Positions 1-5,649 of a DNA stretch of 8,354 nucleotides are shown piece by piece. How positions within the stretch are numbered: position 1 is the stretch's first letter; each line of letters starts with the position of its first letter. The position numbers and the translations under genes were made by a program. The notes under the pieces are model-generated. The model searched no databases, was not told the origin of the DNA, and worked only from the letters and a program-made list of their open reading frames with translations. The DNA comes from an archaeon (lineage in GTDB: Archaea > Altiarchaeota > Altiarchaeia > IMC4 > QMZM01). Location: positions 1 through 8,354 of the forward strand of contig JAOZNG010000043.1 in NCBI GenBank assembly GCA_029933895.1. The letters run 5' to 3'.

Positions 1-365
1 ACGGTGAAACTCCATTTAGGTGAGACTGCTATGTGTAGGGCTTTGTCGATGACAACACAGCGGTAGGTGTAATCACCTAAAGGAACATAGACCATGAACT
101 CCTTTAAGCCATCTGAGGAGCTAGCATCCTTACTTATGTTAAAGGTGCTCTCATCACTACTATCGTATATTAACAGGACAGTGAGCTTGATGTCGCTACT
201 GCCCTTCGTAACATCGCACTTAAAGACGTAATCCTGGGCACCATATAATGTGTCATTATCCTCTGGAGCGATGTTTCCCACATCAGGGGCTGTTGCTAAC
301 ACGGTCGAAGTCAGAATCAAAGCCAGGATGGATAGAGCCAATGGTTTGATGGTTTTATCTCTCAT
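1..365 (-). CDS. Secreted Ig-like domain protein, N-terminal part (runs off left edge)
   Basis: An open frame starts at ATG 363-365 and continues without a stop for 121 codons to the left edge, so the C-terminus is missing. Residues 1-24 look like a Sec signal peptide: basic residues R2, K4 and K7, a hydrophobic core (about 9-19), then a small-residue end (STVLA) suited to cleavage after A24. The mature part is beta-rich and polar. Cys50 lies in a YVFKC strand and Cys103 in a GDYTYRCVV strand, which resembles the B- and F-strand cysteine pair of an immunoglobulin fold. Two N-glycosylation sequons are visible (N37-D-T and N76-I-S). I infer an exported or cell-surface protein; I do not recognise a family and cannot assign a function. 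There is no Shine-Dalgarno upstream, but a TATA-like box lies about 31 nt before the ATG, suggesting a very short leader. Confidence 0.72.
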   Translation of the reverse strand, partial: MRDKTIKPLALSILALILTSTVLATAPDVGNIAPEDNDTLYGAQDYVFKCDVTKGSSDIKLTVLLIYDSSDESTFNISKDASSSDGLKEFMVYVPLGDYTYRCVVIDKALHIAVSPKWSFT

Positions 366-391
366 TCTGCACACAATATCACATGTTTTTA

Positions 392-400
392 GTTATATGG
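392..400 (-). promoter_or_regulatory. TATA-like box for the secreted Ig-like protein gene
   Basis: On the minus strand this reads CCATATAAC, centred about 31 nt upstream of the ATG at 363-365. In archaea transcription usually starts about 22-27 nt downstream of the TATA centre, so the mRNA would have a leader of only a few bases. This fits the absence of a Shine-Dalgarno sequence. Motif inspection only. Confidence 0.35.
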
Positions 401-410
401 TATACATTGT

Positions 411-428
411 TTAAAAAATGGAAAATAA
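411..428 (-). terminator. T-rich tract after the RNA candidate
   Basis: The complement reads TTATTTTCC then ATTTTTTAA, with runs of four and six T. Archaeal RNA polymerase terminates at T-rich tracts. It lies directly downstream (minus strand) of the inverted repeat at 430-518. It is also upstream of the secreted protein gene, so simple AT-richness of a promoter region is an alternative explanation. Confidence 0.25.
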
Positions 429-429
429 C

Positions 430-518
430 GAAGGGTGGATGACCTTGGGGTTTAGTAGAGGGTTAAATGGATTCAAGCTAAAAAGCAGTTTGAAACCAGT
501 TTCAGCCAACCACCCTTC
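430..518 (-). ncRNA. Candidate small structured RNA (nested inverted repeats)
   Basis: GAAGGGTGG at 430-438 is a perfect 9-bp inverted repeat of CCACCCTTC at 510-518. Inside it lies a second hairpin: TTCAA (472-476) pairs with TTGAA (490-494), and GCT (477-479) with AGC (484-486), around an AAAA loop with a 3-nt bulge at 487-489. On the minus strand an AATATATAAC-type box (531-540) lies just upstream, and a T-rich stretch (complement of 411-428) follows immediately, so promoter, folded body and T-tract line up as a small transcription unit. The predicted TSS (about 510-513) falls a few bases inside the stem, which weakens the case. It is not a tRNA: there is no T-arm or D-arm in the right place. 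I see no convincing C/D or H/ACA boxes either. The repeat is directly seen; the RNA is inference. Confidence 0.3.
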
Positions 519-530
519 ACCCTACGGCAG

Positions 531-540
531 TTATATATTG
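531..540 (-). promoter_or_regulatory. TATA-like box upstream of the RNA candidate
   Basis: The minus strand reads CAATATATAA, a good match to the archaeal TATA element, in a place where no protein gene starts within the expected distance. It points leftwards into the inverted repeat at 430-518. The spacing (centre about 17 nt from the repeat edge) is shorter than the usual 22-27 nt. Confidence 0.3.
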
Positions 541-601
541 GGAATCCAGACTATAAAAATGAAAAATGTTTATGATAAGAAAGAAAATAAGGAATAATAT
601 T

Positions 602-627
602 CAAAAAAAGAAGAAGGTAGGGAAAAA
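602..627 (-). terminator. T-rich terminator of the Alba gene
   Basis: Immediately after the Alba stop codon, the minus strand carries TTTTTCC, then CTTCTTC, then a run of seven T (complement of 603-609). Repeated pyrimidine/T runs just after a stop codon are the usual archaeal intrinsic termination signal. Confidence 0.45.
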
Positions 628-915
628 TCACCTCCCCAGCGTGATCTCCATACTAGAAACCCGGACCGGACCCTTCTCACCCTCAATCTGCTCCGTCCCA
701 AGCCGGACATCCTTCACCGAAACATCAGGAAGAAACCTCTGCCTAGAAATCTCCGCAGCATCAACAGCCCTGGAGATCGCCCTGCCCCGCGCCTTAATCA
801 CCACCTCATCAACACCCTCGTTGAATTGGGTGACCACAGCCAAGACATAGCTCATCAAATCCTTCCGTCCAACAAAAACCGTGTTGTCCTCACCACTCGT
901 TTTCTCAGCGCTCAT
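628..915 (-). CDS. albA: Alba DNA/RNA-binding chromatin protein
   Basis: Alba is a small dimeric protein that coats archaeal DNA and RNA and compacts chromatin. The protein has the family landmarks: a VFVGRK nucleic-acid-contacting loop near the N-terminus, [15 protein letters not shown], then the hallmark [18 protein letters not shown] helix, SRQRFLPDV, and a beta-hairpin end with [10 protein letters not shown]. Its length (about 95 aa) is normal. Two ATGs are in frame, at 919-921 and 913-915. I prefer the second, because the Shine-Dalgarno GAGGTGA (922-928, minus) touches the first ATG with no spacing but sits 6 nt from the second; the longer form adds only Met-Thr. The lysine acetylated in Sulfolobus Alba (Lys16) is arginine here (GRKD instead of GKKP), followed by Lys. 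The gene is divergent from the vWA protein gene and has its own T-rich terminator, so it is probably monocistronic. Confidence 0.95.
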   Translation of the reverse strand: MSAEKTSGEDNTVFVGRKDLMSYVLAVVTQFNEGVDEVVIKARGRAISRAVDAAEISRQRFLPDVSVKDVRLGTEQIEGEKGPVRVSSMEITLGR

Positions 916-921
916 TGTCAT

Positions 922-928
922 TCACCTC
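922..928 (-). promoter_or_regulatory. Shine-Dalgarno of Alba, decides the start
   Basis: The minus strand reads GAGGTGA, a seven-base match to the anti-SD at the archaeal 16S rRNA 3' end. It abuts ATG 919-921 and is 6 nt from ATG 913-915, favouring the downstream start. It is the clearest Shine-Dalgarno I saw in the window; the plus-strand genes appear to lack one. Confidence 0.6.
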
Positions 929-1032
929 GCTTTCACACTGTATTCTAGGAAACCATTTCCTGAATACCATATAGAAGTATATACTTAAAAAATAAAACAA
1001 GATTTAACAACAAAAAAACAAGAAATAAAGAT
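929..1032. promoter_or_regulatory. Divergent promoter region between Alba and the vWA protein gene
   Basis: This AT-rich gap serves two divergent genes. A perfect 12-bp palindrome, AAGTATATACTT (975-986), has a TATA core readable on both strands; leftwards it would place the Alba TSS near 955. A second inverted repeat, AGGAAA-CCA-TTTCCT (947-961), sits right at that predicted TSS, where a repressor site would be expected. Rightwards, CTTAAAAAATA (984-994) or the weaker ATTTAAC (1002-1008) could serve the vWA gene; the latter is about 28 nt before its ATG and would give a leaderless mRNA. The repeats are seen directly; their roles are inferred. Confidence 0.4.
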
Positions 1033-3615
1033 ATGCAGATACCGCTACACCACCCGGAATACCAGCTGCTGGAAATACAGCAACCTGAGATACTGCTACT
1101 GCTTATTCCAGCAGCCCTCATACTCACACTCTATATAACAAAAAAAAGAAACAACACTTCCTTCCTCCTGACAAGGCTGCTGCTGACAACGCTACTGCTG
1201 ACGGCGCTAGCCAGCCCCCACCTCATACATTTAACACAGGAATACATGGATACAACAACCATAACCCTACTGGTGGATCAGTCACGGAGTATGCAGATAT
1301 TCCCCAACAACAACATCACGCAACAGCTACAGAAAAACCTGGAAGCCAGGATTCAGGAGGAAACAGGACTCAAAGACATGGTTAAGCTGGAAAAATTCTC
1401 TCAGGGAAACAAAACGGGAATAGGAGACATACTCTACAACCACATAAAAAAAATAAACCGGCACCACCTCATCATACTCTACACAGACGGAAACAACAAC
1501 CACGGCATGAACGCAATAGATGTGGCCAGAATACTTGGGAGAGAGAATATCACGGTATACCTTATACAACCAACAACACCAGAACAGGACATATACATCA
1601 ACAACCTGCGGGGGGAGAGGAAAACACCAATCAACTCCGAATACATCCTCACAGCAGAAATATGGAAAAACAAGGATCTTCCGGTGGAATACGAGCTGAT
1701 ATTCAGGGTAAACAACAAAGCAGTCAAGAAGGTGTCAGTGTACCAGAACCAGCGGCAGAAGGAGGTAACCCTCAAACTCAACTTTCCCCGGGCAGGATTA
1801 TACAAGCTAGAGGCTGTGATAAAAGCAGGGAAGGGGGACTACTACAGCGGAAACAACATCTACAGGAAAATAGTGGAGGTCGCTGAGAGACCGAGCATTC
1901 TCCTGCTAAGCGATGACCAGAGTTCACCCCTAAAAACAGTGCTCGAGAAAAACTACGACGTAATATACAGCAATCAACCTGAAGAGATACTCAAATACTC
2001 GGGAAACTATGACGCAATCTATGTAGACAACATGCCCTACAGGGAACTGAGGTATGTGGCAGAAACACTACACAGCTACGTCATAGACGGAAACGGTTTA
2101 GTGGTGGTTGGTGGAGATGAAAGCTACAACAAGGGCGGATACAACAACAGCAACCTCGAGACACTACTCCCCGTGATATCAACAGAAGAGCCGGAACAAA
2201 AAAGACAACCAATAGCTGTAGTATTCTGCATGGACATATCAGCAAGTTTAGGATCAAAGGGAGAGCGGGGATACGAAACCTACCTCGCTGAAGGAAAAGC
2301 CATAGCCATAAACCTCCTCCGGCAACTCAACCCTGAAGACTCGGTAGCTGTGCTAGCGTTCAACATACCAGTGTGGGCGTGGCCCAGGGATGGTCTGGTG
2401 GAGATAGGAAGCAACAAGCCCCTCATAGAAGACCACATAGCTAAACTAAAGATAACCGAAGGGGGAACAAGCTTCAACCCGGTGCTGACGAAAGCGGAGG
2501 AAATGCTGAGAGGCTACGGCTCAGGTAAATATGTGATCTTCATATCAGACGGTTACCCAACGGGAGAGGAGAGATATGGTGCGGGGAGAAACCTGATCAT
2601 GGACCAGATAAACAACATGGCAGAGAAAGACATTAAACTCTACACAATCAGCATAGGGGACAGGGCACAGGCAAGGGAGGGAATGCCTTTGATGCAGGAC
2701 ATGGCCAGGGAAGGGAACGGACTATATTTCTGGATGGAGGAAGAAGACAGATTACAGGCAGTCTTCAAGAAGGAGGAGAGGGAAGAGAGGGACTTTTACC
2801 ATATTGGGGTGTTTGACAGCTATCACTTCATCACCCGGAATATTGCGGAATATGTTTCATCCATAAATGAATACAACGGCGTGACAGCTAAAAGCATAGC
2901 ACAAAAGCTTATTGTAACGGAAGACAAGGCACCCATACTGACAGTCTGGAGATATGGAATAGGCAGGGTAGCAGCGCTAACAACAGATAACGGGAAAGAA
3001 TGGGCCATCAACCTCTACACGGAACAAGATGGCCGGCTGATATCAGCCTTAACGAACTGGGCCATCGGCAACCTAGAGAAAAACAAGAAGATACAGATCA
3101 CTACAACAGACGGGCACCTAGGGCAGACCGTACCTGTCAGGGTAAGAGCAGATAATCCGCCCACACTCAAAGTAACGTACAGGAATATGGAAACACAGCC
3201 AAACATGAAACAAACAAACATCAACGAGTACCAGCTAGAGTTCAGACCACAGCAGGAGGGATTCTACACCCTCAGAGCAGAGGAAGGTGGCAACTACGAT
3301 GTAGACGGCATAGCAGTCAACTATCCCCTGGAATACAGGCAGCTGGGAGTCAATCAGGAAACACTCTCCCAGATAGCGGAACAGACAGGGGGGAGAATCT
3401 ACAACATAACACAGCAGAAACAAATAGAGGAAGACGCCCTCGAATACGCTCAGGAAACAACCAAACAGGAAACCAGGGAAAAAACAGACCTCACCCCCTA
3501 CCTCCTAATAGCTGCCCTGGGGATATACTTCCTTGATGCGATATCAAGGAGAATACATGACATAATAAAATCAGGGAGGACGAAAAATACGGAGCAAGGG
3601 AGCACTATAATCTGA
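1033..3615 (+). CDS. Membrane-anchored protein with two vWA domains and a GATase1-like fold
   Basis: 860 aa. Two membrane helices at about 18-36 and 44-61 are separated by a KKRNN loop. A third at about 822-837 is followed by a basic tail, so by the positive-inside rule the bulk (62-820) faces outside. Domains in order: a compact vWA (about 76-180) with MIDAS residues D82-x-S84-x-S86, T128 and D152; a beta-rich Ig-like segment (about 195-285); a class-I glutamine-amidotransferase-like fold (about 286-385) with the typical GGDESYNKGGY; a second vWA inserted in it (about 392-580) with D401-x-S403-x-S405, T479 and D506; the return of the GATase-like fold (LTVWRYGIGRVAAL, 636-649); then a second beta-rich region. 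No catalytic Cys triad is evident, so amidotransferase activity is unlikely. The architecture resembles large BatA-like vWA proteins known in bacteria. A metal-dependent adhesion or assembly role at the cell surface is plausible but unproven. No Shine-Dalgarno precedes the ATG. No MoxR-type ATPase partner lies in the window. Confidence 0.85.
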   Translation: MQIPLHHPEYQLLEIQQPEILLLLIPAALILTLYITKKRNNTSFLLTRLLLTTLLLTALASPHLIHLTQEYMDTTTITLLVDQSRSMQIFPNNNITQQLQKNLEARIQEETGLKDMVKLEKFSQGNKTGIGDILYNHIKKINRHHLIILYTDGNNNHGMNAIDVARILGRENITVYLIQPTTPEQDIYINNLRGERKTPINSEYILTAEIWKNKDLPVEYELIFRVNNKAVKKVSVYQNQRQKEVTLKLNFPRAGLYKLEAVIKAGKGDYYSGNNIYRKIVEVAERPSILLLSDDQSSPLKTVLEKNYDVIYSNQPEEILKYSGNYDAIYVDNMPYRELRYVAETLHSYVIDGNGLVVVGGDESYNKGGYNNSNLETLLPVISTEEPEQKRQPIAVVFCMDISASLGSKGERGYETYLAEGKAIAINLLRQLNPEDSVAVLAFNIPVWAWPRDGLVEIGSNKPLIEDHIAKLKITEGGTSFNPVLTKAEEMLRGYGSGKYVIFISDGYPTGEERYGAGRNLIMDQINNMAEKDIKLYTISIGDRAQAREGMPLMQDMAREGNGLYFWMEEEDRLQAVFKKEEREERDFYHIGVFDSYHFITRNIAEYVSSINEYNGVTAKSIAQKLIVTEDKAPILTVWRYGIGRVAALTTDNGKEWAINLYTEQDGRLISALTNWAIGNLEKNKKIQITTTDGHLGQTVPVRVRADNPPTLKVTYRNMETQPNMKQTNINEYQLEFRPQQEGFYTLRAEEGGNYDVDGIAVNYPLEYRQLGVNQETLSQIAEQTGGRIYNITQQKQIEEDALEYAQETTKQETREKTDLTPYLLIAALGIYFLDAISRRIHDIIKSGRTKNTEQGSTII

Positions 3616-3642
3616 AGATGGAGGGGCTTAACCATCCCTTCA
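3613..3642 (+). repeat. Stem-loop overlapping the stop codon of the vWA gene
   Basis: TGAAG (3613-3617) pairs with CTTCA (3638-3642), and ATGG (3618-3621) with CCAT (3632-3635), leaving a 2-nt bulge and a 10-nt loop. The stop codon TGA is the first arm. It may be an mRNA 3'-end structure. It is not followed by a strong T run, so I do not call it a terminator. Confidence 0.35.
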
Positions 3643-3848
3643 GCGTATCCGGAATCACTTCCCTTTCCGTAATTCCCCAGATACTCTGCTCCCCCACTTA
3701 ATTCCGCAGAGATTTGCCTGCCATCAAGCCGAGGGAGTGGGAAGGCCTTGAAGTCTCTTAATTCCGTAACAACAGCGCAAACCATGTTGAACATAGAGTT
3801 CATGATGTTGAATTCTCAATTATTTTACATGACTGCTTAATAGATTAC
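3616..3848. other. Intergenic gap with short repeated CTTAATTCCG motif; no gene seen
   Basis: No convincing protein gene or tRNA lies here. The decamer CTTAATTCCG occurs at 3697-3706 and again at 3757-3766, exactly 60 bp apart. A shorter version, GTAATTCC, is at 3669-3676, about 30 bp before the first copy, so the spacing is near multiples of 30 bp. The right end (3811-3848) is AT-rich and holds the likely promoter of the dut-like gene. Possible explanations are regulator sites, a decayed sequence or an unrecognised RNA; nothing seen distinguishes these. Confidence 0.3.
3819..3827 (+). promoter_or_regulatory. TATA-like box of the dut/dcd-family gene
   Basis: The sequence ATTATTTTA is centred about 26 nt upstream of the ATG at 3849. 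That is the spacing expected for a leaderless archaeal transcript, and no Shine-Dalgarno is present before this start. Confidence 0.4.
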
Positions 3849-4337
3849 ATGCTTCTCGGAAGAAAAAAAATACTCGAGCTCGTTGAGGGAAAGAAACTCA
3901 TAGAAGACTTCGATAAGGAATGCCTGGAAAGCTGTGGATACGACCTCAGGCTGGGACGAATCCACGGAATAAGAGGGGGAGCCTGCCTCGGAGTGGACTA
4001 CAGAGACCTGCCGAAGATTAAAGAAGAGAGATTCCAGGAATACGCACTTAATCCTGGGGAATACATTCTGACAGAGACCTTGGAGAAAATAAACATGCCA
4101 TCTGATCTGGCGGCAAGAATACTACCACGCTCCACATTATTCAGGTCCGGTGCAGCCCTCCAGACAGCGCTAGTCGATCCAGGATACAGGGGAACGCTTA
4201 CCATGGGATTAGTAAACCATGGGAGAGCAGAATTCAGGATACAGAAAAATTCAAGAATAGCGCAGATAGTCTTCGAAAAAATAGAGGGTAAAACAAAAAA
4301 ATACAACGGCAGATACCAGGGGGGCAGGGTAGTCTAG
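3849..4337 (+). CDS. dut: dUTPase / dCTP-deaminase family protein, probably archaeal dUTPase
   Basis: 162 aa. Members of this trimeric family hydrolyse dUTP to dUMP or deaminate dCTP, keeping uracil out of DNA. Landmarks: SCGYDLRLG (28-36), the phosphate-binding PRSTLFRSG (93-101), the active-site loop ALVDPGYRGTLTMGLVNHG (107-125), and the C-terminal IAQIVFEKIEG with YNGRYQGGRVV, which should close over the nucleotide. In dCTP deaminases a catalytic Glu sits four residues before the Asn-x-Gly (E. coli Glu138, in VLEFYNSG). Here that position appears to be Gly120 (TMGLVNHG). The catalytic Asp and Tyr of dUTPase motif 3 look present (D110, Y113). I therefore favour dUTPase, although automatic annotation may say dCTP deaminase. 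It appears to be transcribed alone from a leaderless-type promoter. Its TAG shares the CTAG at 4334-4337 with the stop of the convergent nuclease gene. Confidence 0.85.
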   Translation: MLLGRKKILELVEGKKLIEDFDKECLESCGYDLRLGRIHGIRGGACLGVDYRDLPKIKEERFQEYALNPGEYILTETLEKINMPSDLAARILPRSTLFRSGAALQTALVDPGYRGTLTMGLVNHGRAEFRIQKNSRIAQIVFEKIEGKTKKYNGRYQGGRVV

Positions 4338-5605
4338 AACTCGAGGGATGAGCCAACCTCCGGGATGAAGGTTTCACAGATTCCCTGAGTGAACTCACCA
4401 AGGGAGGAGCAGCTCTCAGGGTTCCCGTGAACCAGTATGCACTTATCTGGGTTGATTTCTCTCACCATCCTCTCCAGCGAATTCCTACCAGCATGAGCCG
4501 AGAAATCAAGATACTCAACTCTCATCTTCAGCTTAATCCCCCTCCCATCCCTAGGATCCAGGATGTATCCCTCATCCAGCAAAAGCCTGCCGTTGGTGCC
4601 CTCCACCTGATAGCCGGTCAAGAAAACAGTGCTGTTAGCATCGCCTCCAAGCTTCTTGAGGTAATACAATACAGGGCCTCCTGTAAGCATCCCCGCTGTG
4701 GACACAATAATAGAAGGCTCCCTGATAGCCTGCTTCCTCATACCGTTGTGCTCCACCCACACCACGTTCCTGACTGCTTTCCTTAAGGCGTCTGCATCCC
4801 TCAGGTAGTAAGGGTACTGGAGCATCAGTCTGGTCAAGTCAGCTCCCATCCCATCCAGGTACACGGGATAACCCAGGTCATCAAGAATCAACAACAGTTC
4901 CTGCGTCCGTCCCAGAGCAAAAGAAGCCAGGACAGCATTACCTCCACTATCAAGGGTCTCCTCAACTCCTACCAGAAGCTTCTCCTCCATCTCCCTCCTA
5001 TCAGGATGCACTCTGTTACCGTAGGTGGACTCGGAGATCAAGATATCAGCTTCGGGGACCACAGCAGCATCCAGCAACCTCGTGTCTGAGATCTTAATAT
5101 CCCCTGTATAGAGAACCCTCCTGCTCACACCGTTCTCCACAACATCAAGGAGGACTGATGCGCTCCCGGGTATGTGTCCTGCATCAAAAAGCTTGAAAGA
5201 GAATTTATTGTTTAACTCCACCTCCTCATTGTATCCCACAGGATTCTCGCCCATAGAAGACAGGCTGATGTCGTCATAGCTGTATTCAGGGGCGAAACCC
5301 TTATCTAGGGTGATCTTCAGGGAATCCCTCTGCAGCAGGTGGGAGATGTCGAAGCTTATGTCAGTACCATAGAGCGGGCATGGAAACTGCTTATAGAGGG
5401 CCGGAACCATCCCGCAGTGGTCTAGGTGAGCGTGTGAGAGGATGAAGGAATCAACTCTCCCTGGCAGCCGGGGGTATTCGGGGACCTCAGAGACCAGCTT
5501 GATGCCGCAGTCCAATAAGACACTGTATCCGTTGGACTCGAGGTTGATGCATGACCGCCCAACCTCCTGCGCCCCTCCATGGAAGGTAAATCTTATCTTT
5601 ATCAC
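4334..5605 (-). CDS. Beta-CASP metallo-beta-lactamase ribonuclease, KH-less aCPSF2-like
   Basis: 423 aa, starting at GTG (5603-5605). It is an RNA-processing nuclease of the CPSF73/RNase J superfamily with two zinc ions at the active site. Motifs: strand LLDCG with Asp32; HAHLDH (58-63); His144 in FDAGHIPGS; Asp169 in YTGD. The beta-CASP signatures follow: motif A Glu192 (SEST), motif B His371 (FSAHAGR) and motif C His393 (LVHGNP), so the catalytic set is complete. There are no N-terminal KH domains as in aCPSF1, the archaeal termination factor. The length of about 420 aa and the GGAQEVGRSCI opening fit the KH-less aCPSF2 group better than aRNase J. GTG is kept as the start because the first strand (IKIRFTFHGG) begins right after it. 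The gene is divergent from the Asn-synthetase-like gene across 44 bp and convergent with the dut-like gene, overlapping it by 4 nt. Confidence 0.92.
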   Translation of the reverse strand: MIKIRFTFHGGAQEVGRSCINLESNGYSVLLDCGIKLVSEVPEYPRLPGRVDSFILSHAHLDHCGMVPALYKQFPCPLYGTDISFDISHLLQRDSLKITLDKGFAPEYSYDDISLSSMGENPVGYNEEVELNNKFSFKLFDAGHIPGSASVLLDVVENGVSRRVLYTGDIKISDTRLLDAAVVPEADILISESTYGNRVHPDRREMEEKLLVGVEETLDSGGNAVLASFALGRTQELLLILDDLGYPVYLDGMGADLTRLMLQYPYYLRDADALRKAVRNVVWVEHNGMRKQAIREPSIIVSTAGMLTGGPVLYYLKKLGGDANSTVFLTGYQVEGTNGRLLLDEGYILDPRDGRGIKLKMRVEYLDFSAHAGRNSLERMVREINPDKCILVHGNPESCSSLGEFTQGICETFIPEVGSSLEF

Positions 5606-5649
5606 CTGAGCCTGATTTATACTTAATGATTAATACATAATGGTTTAAA
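5606..5649. promoter_or_regulatory. Compact divergent promoter, nuclease and Asn-synthetase-like genes
   Basis: Only 44 bp separate the two starts, so the promoters must overlap. Rightwards, TTTATA (5616-5621) is centred about 31 nt before the ATG at 5650. Leftwards, GTATTAATC (complement of 5629-5637) is centred about 28 nt before the GTG at 5605. Both spacings fit leaderless or near-leaderless transcripts, and neither gene has a clear Shine-Dalgarno. Competition between the two pre-initiation complexes is a plausible but untested consequence. Confidence 0.4.

Noticed and set aside
430..518. tRNA gene, because 7-9 bp terminal arms flank about 70 nt
   Set aside because: No D-arm, anticodon arm or GGTTCGAATCC-type T-arm fits on either strand.
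566..850. Plus-strand frame of 94 codons over the Alba gene
   Set aside because: It is antisense to a clear Alba coding sequence, has a low-complexity basic N-terminus and matches nothing recognisable.
3498..3803. Minus-strand frame of 101 codons over the vWA 3' end and the following gap
   Set aside because: Its second half is antisense to the vWA C-terminus, and it has no ribosome-binding site or recognisable motif. The gap part could be non-coding.
4334..5605. aCPSF1 transcription termination factor
   Set aside because: The metallo-beta-lactamase strand starts at residue 3, so the N-terminal KH domains of aCPSF1 are absent, and the protein is too short.
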